Shown: piece after piece, positions 47,557-55,994 of the stretch
How the letters are laid out: the number at the start of each line of letters is the position of its first letter
Numbering within the stretch: the stretch's first letter is position 1
Assembly (NCBI RefSeq): GCF_900110645.1
Contig: NZ_FOFB01000013.1
Span: 113,568-177,567 of the forward strand
Reading direction: 5' to 3'
Length of the DNA: 64,000 bases
Origin: Neolewinella agarilytica
Lineage (GTDB): Bacteria > Bacteroidota > Bacteroidia > Chitinophagales > Saprospiraceae
Notes under the pieces: model-generated
Seen by the model: the letters and a program-made list of their open reading frames with translations, nothing else
Told to the model about the DNA's origin: nothing
The model's database searches: none
Program-made: the position numbers and the translations under genes

Positions 47557-47595
47557 AAAACAGGCCACCGCAGAAATCACTACGGTGGCCTGAAA
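47557..47595 (-). terminator. Terminator of the DJ-1/PfpI gene
   Basis: CAGGCCACCG (47561-47570) pairs with CGGTGGCCTG (47583-47592), followed on the minus strand by TTTTGATT; 32 bp after the stop codon. Confidence 0.75.
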
Positions 47596-47623
47596 ACGGA
47601 AACTTAGTCTGCTAATGGCAGGT

Positions 47624-48304
47624 TTAGCCTAACTGCTCCAGTAGCAGCTCCGCCACCTTTTCGGAGGAGGCAGGGTTCTGTCCGGTGATAAGCAGGCCAT
47701 CTTCCACGGCATAAGCTGCCCAGTCATCTCCTTTGGAATACTGGCCGCCATTCTGCTTGAGCATATCCTCGACGAGGAAGGGAACGACGTCCGTTAACTG
47801 CACGGCTTCCTCTTCGGAGTTGGTAAACCCGGTCACCTTTTTACCCTTCACCAGGGGTTGGCCATCCGCTCCTTTCGTGTGCCGGAAAACGGCTGGCGCA
47901 TGACAAACGGCGCTTACCGGCTTACCACTACCATAGAAGTCCTCAATGAGGGCAATCGAGTTTTTATCCTCCGCCAGGTCCCACAGCGGGCCGTGGCCGC
48001 CGGGGAAGAATACGGCGTCATAGTCCTCGGCTGAAACTGAAGACAACTTCACGGTATTAGCCAGTACTTCCTGAGTCTCTTTATCCGCATAAAAGCGAAC
48101 CGTTGCCGGCGTCTGTGAATCCGGGCTTTCGCTTTTAGGGTCAATGGGCGGCTGACCACCTTTAGGGGACGCCAGGGTGATATCCATACCCTTATCTTTC
48201 AAAAAGTAGTAAGGCGCGGCGAATTCCTCCACCCAGAAGCCGGTCTTTTCTCCGGTGTCTCCCAATTGGTCGTGGCTGGTCAGTACAAATAAGATCTTTT
48301 TCAT
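47624..48304 (-). CDS. DJ-1/PfpI-family protein (Hsp31/YhbO-like)
   Basis: 226 residues. The nucleophile elbow is VSAVCHAPAVF with Cys134; the partner acidic residue is probably Glu in GFWVEEF (residues 22-28); FFPGGHGPLWDL forms the oxyanion side. Members act as glutathione-independent glyoxalases (methylglyoxal to lactate), protein deglycases or chaperones. Length and the long insert with PKGGQPPIDP match the Hsp31-like branch. Its position between a YqhD-type reductase and an OYE reductase supports a role against reactive carbonyls. Confidence 0.9.
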   Translation of the reverse strand: MKKILFVLTSHDQLGDTGEKTGFWVEEFAAPYYFLKDKGMDITLASPKGGQPPIDPKSESPDSQTPATVRFYADKETQEVLANTVKLSSVSAEDYDAVFFPGGHGPLWDLAEDKNSIALIEDFYGSGKPVSAVCHAPAVFRHTKGADGQPLVKGKKVTGFTNSEEEAVQLTDVVPFLVEDMLKQNGGQYSKGDDWAAYAVEDGLLITGQNPASSEKVAELLLEQLG

Positions 48305-48475
48305 TTTTAAATAATTTTGGTTGTTCGTAAAGGAAGCAGCTCCGCCAGGCGCAGCTACTGATTATTTTGGTTTTACCCTTCAGGGGTCTGGCCTCGGGCA
48401 TAGTACCCGGGGCTTAGGTAGCGGTAGCAGGGGACGAGTGCTTAGTCCGCTGATACAGAAATCAGTTAGGTGGAT

Positions 48476-49639
48476 TTAGTAGGACATTTCGACAATCTGC
48501 TCCACATCCGCAGGGCTAACGATGCCTTTTTCTCCTAGTTTAGTCATCCCTCTGGCGGCGAGGCGGTCAGCAACTTTAGCTGCCGTGCCTTCGCTTTCGG
48601 AGGTATAGTCCGATAACTTTGTTTTAATGCCCAGAGATTGGAAAAACTCCGTCGTTTTTTCAATTCCGGCTTTGGCTTTCTCTTCGGTAGTACCTTCGGT
48701 AATGCCCCATACGCGCGTTGCATACTGGGCTAATTTTTCCTTCTTCGCCTCCAGGTTATGGGTGTAATGAGAGGCCGTCAGAATGGCCAGTGTTCTGGCG
48801 TGATCGATGCCATAGAGCGCCGTTAGCTCGTGGCCCATCATGTGTATGGCCCAGTCCGTCGGCACTCCTTTCTGGATCAGTCCGTTGAGCGCCATTGTAC
48901 AGCTCCACATGAAACTGGCGGCGGCTTCGTAGTCTGCCGGATTATCCAGAATAACCGGTGCAACTTCGATCAGCGTCTGTAAGATGCTCTCCGAAAAGCG
49001 ATCCTGTAGCAGGGCCCCGACCGGATAGGTCATGTACTGCTCCAACACGTGGGTGAAGGCGTCCGCCAGCCCGTTAGCAATTTGGCGCTGTGGAACGGAA
49101 GCTACCACTGAAGGGTCGAGGATGGAAAAAACCGGGAACAGGCCTTCTCCGCCCATCGAAAGTTTCTCCTGGGTTTCGGCTCTGGTGATGACGGCTCCGG
49201 AATTCATTTCCGTGCCGGTTGCCGGCAGTGTTAATACCGTACCGAGCGGGATGCCCTTACTCGTCCGGATGCGCTTACTGAGAATATCCCAGGGTTCATC
49301 TCCTTCATATAATGCTGCGGAGGAAATAAACTTGGCACCGTCAATCACGGAGCCTCCACCAACGGCCAGTAGAAAGTCGATGTTTTTAGCTTTGACGATG
49401 GCCAGCGCTTCCAGCAAGGTCTCATACTCCGGGTTAGCAGTAATGCCACCAAACTCTTCATAGTCAATCCCATCCAGGGCAGCCACGACCTGATCATAAA
49501 TGCCGTTTTTCTTAATACTCCCGCCGCCGTAAAGCATTAGAACTTTTGCGTTTTCTGGGACTTCATCAGCTAATTTGCTAATCTGATCTTTGCCAAAAAT
49601 TATTTTGGTCGGATTCTTAAACTGGAAATTTTTCATCAT
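48476..49639 (-). CDS. yqhD: YqhD-type iron-containing aldehyde reductase
   Basis: 387 residues, NADPH-dependent group III alcohol dehydrogenase that reduces short aldehydes. It tracks E. coli YqhD along its length: NFQFKNPTKIIFGKDQI, LLAVGGGSVIDGAKFI (cofactor loop), VLTLPATGTEMNSGAVITR. The metal-binding residues are in LADAFTHVLEQY (Asp, His) and MGHELTALYGIDHARTLA (two His). In E. coli YqhD protects against lipid-peroxidation aldehydes and methylglyoxal. Two Crp/Fnr regulators lie directly upstream on the same strand. Confidence 0.92.
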   Translation of the reverse strand: MMKNFQFKNPTKIIFGKDQISKLADEVPENAKVLMLYGGGSIKKNGIYDQVVAALDGIDYEEFGGITANPEYETLLEALAIVKAKNIDFLLAVGGGSVIDGAKFISSAALYEGDEPWDILSKRIRTSKGIPLGTVLTLPATGTEMNSGAVITRAETQEKLSMGGEGLFPVFSILDPSVVASVPQRQIANGLADAFTHVLEQYMTYPVGALLQDRFSESILQTLIEVAPVILDNPADYEAAASFMWSCTMALNGLIQKGVPTDWAIHMMGHELTALYGIDHARTLAILTASHYTHNLEAKKEKLAQYATRVWGITEGTTEEKAKAGIEKTTEFFQSLGIKTKLSDYTSESEGTAAKVADRLAARGMTKLGEKGIVSPADVEQIVEMSY

Positions 49640-49690
49640 TATTTTATTAGGTATACGTAAGGGAGGGCCCCTCTTGTTCTGTTATACCGG

Positions 49691-49698
49691 CAAAATTA
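49691..49698 (-). promoter_or_regulatory. Putative -7 box of yqhD
   Basis: Minus-strand TAATTTTG matches TAnnTTTG and lies 51 bp before the ATG. No good -33 TTTG at standard spacing; an ATTTTTA stretch is nearby. Confidence 0.4.
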
Positions 49699-49780
49699 TG
49701 GCTGAGACCTGAAGTAAAAATTGATCTATGATAAGATGGCAAAAAAAAGTGGATCCGGGAAATTCCTGCCAGGTCCTCCC

Positions 49781-50350
49781 TTACTCTTTCGCTAACCTCT
49801 TTCTTATCCTGCTCAGGGTTTCGGTTGCAATGCCCAGATAGGAGGCAATATGATAGTTTTTTACGCTGCGGTCCACTTCGGGGTAAGCCTTCAGGAACAA
49901 AAGGTATCGCTCCTGGGCAGAATCCGCCATGGTAGAAAGGATTCTGTTCTGGAAACTCGCGAAGGCCCTTTCCAGCTTTCTCCGGAAAAAAGACTCTACC
50001 TGGGGCACATCACGATAGATCGACTCCAGTTGCTGATAGGTCATACGGTAAACGGTAGCATCCTGAATACATTCGATATTCATGATAGCTTTCCTTGAAT
50101 TAATGAAAGCCGTATAGTCGCTGATCCACCAGTCATTTACCGCAAACTGCAGGGTGTGCCCTTTGCCTTTTTTATCTTGGAAGAAGGTGCGTAAGCAACC
50201 GTCTTCAACGTAATACTGATAGGGCACCTCCTCCCCCACCTTTAGGATGATGTCTCCTTTCCGGTAAGAAACCTTCTCTAATCTTGAATCGATCAGATCT
50301 AAATCGGCCTTACTTAAATCCAAGTCTTTGAATATTTTCCTGGCAACCAT
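49781..50350 (-). CDS. Crp/Fnr-family transcriptional regulator (copy 1)
   Basis: 189 residues. The N-terminal cyclic-nucleotide-type beta-roll (YRKGDIILKVGEEVPYQYYVEDG) is followed by a dimer helix and a short C-terminal helix-turn-helix, NYHIASYLGIATETLSRIRK. No cysteine cluster for an iron-sulfur sensor is seen, so it is not a classic FNR. It is similar throughout to the next gene upstream, so the two arose by tandem duplication. It may control the aldehyde-detoxification genes that follow. Confidence 0.9.
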   Translation of the reverse strand: MVARKIFKDLDLSKADLDLIDSRLEKVSYRKGDIILKVGEEVPYQYYVEDGCLRTFFQDKKGKGHTLQFAVNDWWISDYTAFINSRKAIMNIECIQDATVYRMTYQQLESIYRDVPQVESFFRRKLERAFASFQNRILSTMADSAQERYLLFLKAYPEVDRSVKNYHIASYLGIATETLSRIRKRLAKE

Positions 50351-50416
50351 AGCTGTACTAATTACTTGATTTTGTGTGACAACTGAAGTAGGAAAGCATC
50401 CTATATCACCGGCGAA

Positions 50417-50998
50417 CTACTCCTTCTCTGCCGTTTTCGCGATCTCATTTCTAATTCGACTCAGGGTCTCAGTAGTTACACCGAGGTAGGAGGCTATGTG
50501 ATAGTTTTTCACGTGTCTTTCCACTTGCGGGTAATCCTCCAGAAAGGCGAGGTAGCGTTCCTGCGCCGAGTTGGCCAGGTTCGAAAGGATTCTCTTTTGA
50601 AACGTGGCGAAGGCTCGCTCCAGCTTTTTGCGAAAAAAACTCTCAAGACGTGGAAACTCCTGAAAAAGTGATTCCATCGTTGATCTGGAGGTTTGATACA
50701 AAACTGCATCCTGAATGCACTCGATGCTCATGATGGCAATCCCCCCCGTAAAGTAGGCCGTGTAATCGCTTGCCCACCAATCCTTTACCGCAAATTGCAG
50801 GGTGTGCTCCCTCCCCTTTTTATCGATGAAGAAGACTCGTAAACACCCACTTTGGACGTAATACTGGTGTTTGACGGCATCTCCAATATCCAGAATGACG
50901 TCTCCCTTTTCATAATTAACCTCTTTAAAACCAGCCTCGATATGGTCCAGTTCCTCCTGGCTCAAACCAGCACCTCTAAATATCTCTGCGGCATTCAT
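50417..50998 (-). CDS. Crp/Fnr-family transcriptional regulator (copy 2)
   Basis: 193 residues. The sensor domain (YEKGDVILDIGDAVKHQYYVQSG), shared HTLQFAV-DWW-SDYTA and IECIQDA blocks, and a nearly identical recognition region (NYHIASYLGVTTETLSRIR) make it a paralogue of the gene 66 bp downstream. Divergence is greatest in the sensor domain and least in the DNA-binding helix, so the two may bind the same sites in response to different signals (inference). Confidence 0.9.
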   Translation of the reverse strand: MNAAEIFRGAGLSQEELDHIEAGFKEVNYEKGDVILDIGDAVKHQYYVQSGCLRVFFIDKKGREHTLQFAVKDWWASDYTAYFTGGIAIMSIECIQDAVLYQTSRSTMESLFQEFPRLESFFRKKLERAFATFQKRILSNLANSAQERYLAFLEDYPQVERHVKNYHIASYLGVTTETLSRIRNEIAKTAEKE

Positions 50999-51125
50999 AA
51001 CAGCTAATTTTCAGGGATAATCTGGTAAAACCACTTCAAAGCAGACTGAAGGCTATTGAAGGATCGAGTAAGTATGAAGGCGCATTAGCACCTTAGTCAT
51101 CCACTGATCAAACAATGGATTGTCA

Positions 51126-51133
51126 CAAAAGTA
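51126..51133 (-). promoter_or_regulatory. Putative -7 box of the Crp/Fnr pair
   Basis: Minus-strand TACTTTTG matches TAnnTTTG, about 128 bp upstream of the copy 2 start. The -33 element is not clear. Confidence 0.35.
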
Positions 51134-51219
51134 AGTTCTTTTCCGTCAATGAGCACTATTTAGGTGTGCAAACACTATTCAAATTCTGCGGTCTTCGATG
51201 ATCAGCCCATCAAATCTTA

Positions 51220-52272
51220 TTAAAACAGGCGTAGCTGCGGCTTCCGGCACAGCTCAAAAGCTGAAAAGTCATAAGCTGGCCATTCTGCCTTTCCGTTGGG
51301 GAAATACATTCGTTCGGCCAACTTATACTGCTGCCAAATCATCTCGGCGATCTGCCCTTCTCCCCGATGACGATGGCCAAAGCGTTTTTCCTCAAGGGTC
51401 CCTCCCCGACAATCTTTAATGCGATTGAGGATGCGCTCCGCCCGATCGGGCAAGGCCTGGTGGACCCAGTTGGTAAAAATCTCTCCGATTTGATCGTTGA
51501 GCCGGACGATGGAATAACCGATGCGTCGGGCACCGGCGTTGCGGGCGCGTTCGGCAATGCCCAGAATTTCGTGTTCGGTCAACCCGGGAATAATGGGGGC
51601 AATATTGACCGTAACCGGAATACCGGCCAGCGCCAGTTCTTCCACTGCGCGGAAGCGCTGGGCAATACTCGCCGTGCGGGGCTCCAGCACTCGCCTAACG
51701 TCTTCGTCGAGCGTCGTGATGCTCAGGCAGGCATGAACGAGATCGTCCTGGGCCATTTCCTCCAGGATGTCAATATCCCGAACGATGAGACTGTTCTTCG
51801 TGATCAGCCCCACCGGGTGGCGGAGATCCTGTAAGACCTCCAGGCACTGGCGGGTGAGTTTCATCTTCCGCTCGGCGGGTTGATAGCAGTCCGTATTGCC
51901 GGACAGCATGATCGGCATGGGTTGGTAAGACTTTTTAAGCAGCGCCTCGCGCAGCAGTCGGGGAGCTTCGTCTTTGTAGAGAATCTTTTGCTCGAAGTCA
52001 ATACCTGCGCTGTAGCCCCAGTAGGTGTGAGTGGTGCGGGCAAAACAATAGACACAACCATGTTCGCAGCCCTGATAAGGATTAAGACCATAGCCATTGC
52101 CCAGGTCCGGGCTGGTGATTTTGTTGAGAATCGTCTTTGGGTGAGTCGGGATGAATTCCGTCCGGAGTTCGTCTTCCGGGTCGGGCAATTCATCGTAGCG
52201 AAGGTTGTGGTACGGATTAACGGTATTGATCTGAGCACCACGGCCAGCCCGGTAGGTAGAGGGATTTTGCAC
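51220..52272 (-). CDS. PA0069-family radical SAM protein, GTG start
   Basis: 350 residues. The iron-sulfur cluster motif is C69-x3-C73-x2-C76 in NPYQGCEHGCVYCFAR, the CxxxCxxC of radical SAM enzymes; SGNTDCYQPAERKMKLTR and LGLITKN-like VGLITKNSLIVRDIDIL are typical of the PA0069/SplB-like branch, whose substrate is unknown. Start: GTG 52272 has an in-frame TGA two codons upstream, so it is the earliest possible start; the nearby ATG at 52285 is in another frame. Confidence 0.9.
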   Translation of the reverse strand: MQNPSTYRAGRGAQINTVNPYHNLRYDELPDPEDELRTEFIPTHPKTILNKITSPDLGNGYGLNPYQGCEHGCVYCFARTTHTYWGYSAGIDFEQKILYKDEAPRLLREALLKKSYQPMPIMLSGNTDCYQPAERKMKLTRQCLEVLQDLRHPVGLITKNSLIVRDIDILEEMAQDDLVHACLSITTLDEDVRRVLEPRTASIAQRFRAVEELALAGIPVTVNIAPIIPGLTEHEILGIAERARNAGARRIGYSIVRLNDQIGEIFTNWVHQALPDRAERILNRIKDCRGGTLEEKRFGHRHRGEGQIAEMIWQQYKLAERMYFPNGKAEWPAYDFSAFELCRKPQLRLF

Positions 52273-52371
52273 ACATCAAACATAGTTATTGTTTCATGTT
52301 CTTCAAAACAAAACAAATAAAAGTTCTCGAGCTTCGGCTGATGTCTCGTGAGCACCCTGCTTTATTGTCCC

Positions 52372-52470
52372 TTCCCTTGCACCTGCGCTCCGGCGCACAG
52401 AAACCGTCAGGCCACTGCTGAGTAAACGGAATTCACATGCTCTTTTTGCGCCGGTGCGCAGGTCCGGAGG
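52372..52470. repeat. Inverted pair of the GCAGGTGCA-type dispersed repeat (divergent copy)
   Basis: CCCTTGCACCTGCGCTCC-GGCGCAC (about 52372-52398) faces TGCGCCGGTGCGCAGGTCCG followed by GAGG (52447-52470). The GGC-to-GCTCC change in one arm is matched by a change in the other, so pairing is preserved. Confidence 0.65.
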
Positions 52471-52503
52471 ATGGTTATTGAAAGCAATGTGACCGTAAAA
52501 CTA

Positions 52504-52875
52504 TCACGCCAAAAGCGACGGTTTTCGGAGTATAGTACCGACATAAACCATTACGCCAATTGCGAGACCTGGCAGGGGGAAATCACCAATGACGAGTTCC
52601 CCGACAATGATCCCACCAATGTAGGAGCAAAACAGAAAGAACCCGACATTGCTGGTTGTAGGAGACCAGTAAAGGAGAACACATCCAATTTCAATCAGAC
52701 CAATGAGAACAGCATGGTCTGCCATTCCCAATTGCTCAAGCAACAGGTGGATCTCCGCGTTCGGAAAAAACTTGATGAACCCTGAGCCCAATACTGCCAG
52801 AGAGGGAAGCAAAGAGAGGACATAACCAGTAATTCGCCGGCGCTTGCTTATTCCAGCATCGTGTAATTCAAACAT
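52504..52875 (-). CDS. DoxX-like membrane protein
   Basis: 123 residues with four predicted membrane helices. RRRITGYVLSLLPSLAVLGSGFIKFF, then AVLIGLIEIGCVLLYW and VMVYVGTILRKP are typical of the DoxX-like group. The molecular role of such proteins is mostly unknown. One of three DoxX-type genes in 1.3 kb. Confidence 0.8.
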   Translation of the reverse strand: MFELHDAGISKRRRITGYVLSLLPSLAVLGSGFIKFFPNAEIHLLLEQLGMADHAVLIGLIEIGCVLLYWSPTTSNVGFFLFCSYIGGIIVGELVIGDFPLPGLAIGVMVYVGTILRKPSLLA

Positions 52876-53002
52876 TTTCTACGGGATTTAACGGGGGGTC
52901 CGGGGTTAAACCTTTCCTTACCAAAATGGTTCTGACATTTCCGTGCCGGCAGGAACAAGCCATACTGCAGCTTGCTAACTTCAGCTAAACACATCAATAC
53001 CA

Positions 53003-53362
53003 ATGGACCTCCCAACTCTGGTTACCTTTTTTTCCGGCATCTCTTTTTTGTTCTTCGGCACAGCCTGCCTGACCACTCCTTACATGGAGCGTGAATTTAT
53101 CCGGTACGGCTATGACCAACAACGGGCCCTGACGGGTTATTTGCAGATACTTGGCGGGCTGGGACTGCTGGCAGGCTACTGGGCATTTCCACCCTTAGCC
53201 GCTGCTGCTGCAATGGGATTGTCCTTAATGATGATGGTTGGTTTCGGCGTACGGCTAAAAATCAGGGATAGCTTCTGGCAATCCTCTCCTGCTTTCATCT
53301 ATGCCGCCATCAATTTGTATCTATGCCTTTACTACTTCGGGCTGATTAGCCATCAGGTATGA
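53003..53362 (+). CDS. DoxX-type small membrane protein
   Basis: 119 residues, four hydrophobic segments. The core EFIRYGYDQQRALTGYLQILG and LKIRDSFWQSSPAFIYAA aligns with EFKAYGLPVWMMYAVGTLKV and FKISDPLFKSFPAALFLT of the convergent neighbour, so the two are paralogues in opposite orientation, tail to tail with a single base between them. Function unknown. Confidence 0.75.
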   Translation: MDLPTLVTFFSGISFLFFGTACLTTPYMEREFIRYGYDQQRALTGYLQILGGLGLLAGYWAFPPLAAAAAMGLSLMMMVGFGVRLKIRDSFWQSSPAFIYAAINLYLCLYYFGLISHQV

Positions 53363-53363
53363 T

Positions 53364-53738
53364 TCAGATCAAATCATTACCAAAAGCGATGATGAGGCAC
53401 ATCGTCAGAAAAAGCGCTGCGGGAAAGGACTTGAACAATGGGTCACTTATTTTAAAGTGCATGAGCACGGAACCCGCCAACAGACCTGCCAGCCCCAGGG
53501 CCGCATAGAACTGGAATGCGGGGTACCAAATGCTTATTATCAGCAGTAGAGCAAGGATGACCTTCAACGTACCAACTGCGTACATCATCCACACTGGTAA
53601 GCCATAAGCTTTAAACTCCTCGGTGAGGGTGGTGGCATCTCCGCCACGCCAGCGGGTATTTTTCTTATTCTGAACAAGCCAGACATTTAGGATACTGAGG
53701 CCAACAATGACCTTTAAAGCGATAATTATGTAATTCAT
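53364..53738 (-). CDS. DoxX-family membrane protein
   Basis: 124 residues: an N-terminal helix (IIALKVIVGLSILNVWLV), then a loop with TLTEEFKAYGLPVWMMY, and three more helices with the conserved FKISDPLFKSFPA. Paralogue of the convergent gene. The family label is secure; a role is not. Confidence 0.8.
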   Translation of the reverse strand: MNYIIIALKVIVGLSILNVWLVQNKKNTRWRGGDATTLTEEFKAYGLPVWMMYAVGTLKVILALLLIISIWYPAFQFYAALGLAGLLAGSVLMHFKISDPLFKSFPAALFLTMCLIIAFGNDLI

Positions 53739-53862
53739 TTCTCAGGTATTTGTGCCACATCTAATACTGGCTATGGCCGCCGGATGTTCATAACACGAAA
53801 ATCCCAATTGTGTTACAATTTACCGGTAAGACACCTGATAAATAGTCACATAGCATCAACAA

Positions 53863-54297
53863 TTACTCCACCACCCTGATGTTAAACTCCTCCCTGATTT
53901 CAGCAATTGGCTTGTCCAGGTAAGGCTGATAATCAGACCAGGCCCAGGGCTTCTTCATCTGCCCAGACCTGATGATGACCGTCGGGATAGCCCACAGAAA
54001 CCGGAGGATATTTCCCGCAATGTGCCTAAAGCTGTAGGCTCTGAATAGCTGAAAGGCGTTGACCTCATTGTAGCCACGAATTACCTTCCAGAAGCTCAGG
54101 GTGGTTCCGAAGGTCGTCCAGACTTTCACGACTCCTTCACCGTAAAGCGTAGTATCACAGCCAAACACAACGTGTGCGATATCGTGGGATGACAAGAAAG
54201 TTCTTGCTTTCCCGGACATGGGCCTGGTGGAGAAAAACTTCTTGTTTTTCTGTTGAAAAATATCCAGACCTTCCCGAAGAGTAATTTGATCAGCCAT
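53863..54297 (-). CDS. COQ4-like protein
   Basis: 144 residues. H38-D39-x-x-H42 followed by eleven residues and E54 (SSHDIAHVVFGCDTTLYGE) reproduces the metal motif HDxxHx11E of the ubiquinone-biosynthesis protein COQ4. PIAEIREEFNIRVV at the C-terminus fits too. COQ4 acts as a scaffold or decarboxylase-type enzyme in quinone synthesis. Bacteroidota mostly make menaquinone, so the role here is open. Monocistronic by appearance. Confidence 0.65.
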   Translation of the reverse strand: MADQITLREGLDIFQQKNKKFFSTRPMSGKARTFLSSHDIAHVVFGCDTTLYGEGVVKVWTTFGTTLSFWKVIRGYNEVNAFQLFRAYSFRHIAGNILRFLWAIPTVIIRSGQMKKPWAWSDYQPYLDKPIAEIREEFNIRVVE

Positions 54298-54397
54298 TTT
54301 TTGGGGCCTTGAAGGAGAAACAGGCTAAGTGAGCTGTACGAATTTACGGAATCTTCAAAAAATAAGGGGGTGATGCACATTAGTGTCTGCCGTCACA

Positions 54398-55099
54398 TCA
54401 GTACAAAATGATTTTCCCACCAACGGTCAGAGAATAAGGACGAAGTTGAGAGACCATGTAGGGGCTGCCTTTAATCCGCTCCAGATCACTCTTTGCGTAT
54501 AGCCCCTTTAATGACAAGCTGTGCTGTAGAAAAATGGCTGTTTTCAGTCCGAGTTGAATAGTAACACCAGCTACTGCGGCAAAATCAAAGTCCTGAAATT
54601 CAATCTCTGCCTCCGTGTAAGCGGGGCTTTGAATCAGCTGATCAAAAAAGCCCCGGTTTAGGGTCCGGGAACTGATTAGCCGGGTCAGCTTCATCCCTGC
54701 CTGTAAGGTTGTACTTCGATATAAGGCATGGTTATCTTTCCTTTTCGTTGCTCTTTCATCCCCCAGGCGATAGTTGAATAATAAGGGGATCTCGACCATA
54801 GCTAATTTCAGAACGGTAGCATTGCCTCCTTCCTTGTCTACTTCCTGCAGGTTCGGACGCGCGCCCTCCTGAGAAAAACCGATTCCAACGCTTATAAAGT
54901 ACTTAGGCTGCAGCAGGTACTGAGTCTCAATTCCAAAACGTAGCCCGGTGTTGTTGTAGCCGAAGAAGTTGTCCCCATGAATCTGGCTAAAATTGGCACC
55001 AACGTAGCCCGCAGCGGCAAACTTTTGATTTCGGTCAGGCTGGGCGCTCAGGCCGCCGGCCATAGCCAGGATTAAAAAGACAGCAATTACTCGAACCAT
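54398..55099 (-). CDS. Small outer-membrane beta-barrel protein
   Basis: 233 residues from ATG 55099, which gives MVRVIAVFLILAMAGGLSAQ. Amphipathic strands follow (AAAGYVGANFSQIHGD, TGLRFGIETQYLLQPKYFISVGIGFSQEGA, AGVTIQLGLKTAIFLQHSLSLKG, SLTVGGKIILY), the pattern of PorT-like eight- or ten-strand barrels. Function unknown. Confidence 0.75.
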   Translation of the reverse strand: MVRVIAVFLILAMAGGLSAQPDRNQKFAAAGYVGANFSQIHGDNFFGYNNTGLRFGIETQYLLQPKYFISVGIGFSQEGARPNLQEVDKEGGNATVLKLAMVEIPLLFNYRLGDERATKRKDNHALYRSTTLQAGMKLTRLISSRTLNRGFFDQLIQSPAYTEAEIEFQDFDFAAVAGVTIQLGLKTAIFLQHSLSLKGLYAKSDLERIKGSPYMVSQLRPYSLTVGGKIILY

Positions 55100-55402
55100 T
55101 TTTAGTGCTTTAGGGTGGAAGGTAAGATGGCTGTTATCAATTGAATATCCCATCAGGCGAAGCTTCAACACCACACACTCATCGATTTCGATATAAATTG
55201 ATCGGTTGCCACTGTACCTAAGACGGGCAGACAATAATATCCCTATTCCATCATAGTTACCGGCAAGAGAGTACTTTATCACCCCGTTTTGTCTTCTCTA
55301 CGCTATAAAGCTGATAAGAGTTGGTGGAGGCCAGCGGGCGATGAAGGCACTACGGCTTCATTCAGAACTGTCCGTTGAATGGCTAAGCTGACACCTTAGT
55401 CG

Positions 55403-55957
55403 TCAGACCAACGCGGTTGCCATCCGTACATCTGTTGCATTGCTAAGCTTAGCATATATGTCAACACTAATGTATCTGCCATTTTTAATCTCGCAGTCCT
55501 TCATTGTTCCTTCATGCTCGAAATCAAGTTTTGCCATCGCCTTTCTACAATTTTGATTAGCTGAATCTACAAAGCCTTCAATCCGGTGCAGCCCTAATTC
55601 ATCAAATCCATAACTACAAATCAAAGGCATTACCGTCGTCATTATTCCTTGCCCCCAGAAATCAGGAAGGAGCCAAAGTCCAATCTCTGCCTTTTTATTC
55701 GTTAAAGAGAGGTCGTTGAGTCCCCCAGCGCCAAGAAACGTTTCTCCATCAGCGGAGCAGATGGCCCACCAAACCTGTTGTGCATTTTCGTACCAGGCCA
55801 TTTGCTCTTTCGTTGCCTCCAGGCTATCATAACTGACCCCGTAGAACTCTGTAACCAGCGGATTGGAAAGACCAGCATAGATGTTTTGAATATCTGCCCC
55901 GACTACTTCCCTTAGCAGAAGTCGCTCTGTTTGTATGGACGGAATTTCTCTTTTCAC
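55403..55957 (-). CDS. GNAT N-acetyltransferase
   Basis: 184 residues of the RimJ/RimL-type branch: IQTERLLLREVVGADIQNIYAG, IGLWLLPDFWGQGIMTTVMPLI (acetyl-CoA site) and HRIEGFVDSANQNCRKAMAKLDFEHEGTMKDCEI. Distinct from the acetyltransferase at 38.2 kb. Acceptor unknown. It starts 37 bp downstream of the AraC gene's stop, so they may be co-transcribed. Confidence 0.88.
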   Translation of the reverse strand: MKREIPSIQTERLLLREVVGADIQNIYAGLSNPLVTEFYGVSYDSLEATKEQMAWYENAQQVWWAICSADGETFLGAGGLNDLSLTNKKAEIGLWLLPDFWGQGIMTTVMPLICSYGFDELGLHRIEGFVDSANQNCRKAMAKLDFEHEGTMKDCEIKNGRYISVDIYAKLSNATDVRMATALV

Positions 55958-55994
55958 CTTTCTTGTTTATACCTGTTACTTCACGGGTTCTGGT

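Noticed and set aside
48380..48415. GCCTCGGG/CCCGGGGC hairpin upstream of the DJ-1 gene as a terminator
   Set aside because: No T run on either strand and the position is between yqhD and the DJ-1 start without clear role; left uncalled.
51861..52355. 164-codon frame overlapping the radical SAM gene from an upstream ATG
   Set aside because: It is in the other frame of the same strand and lacks the cysteine motif; the radical SAM frame from GTG 52272 is clearly the real one.
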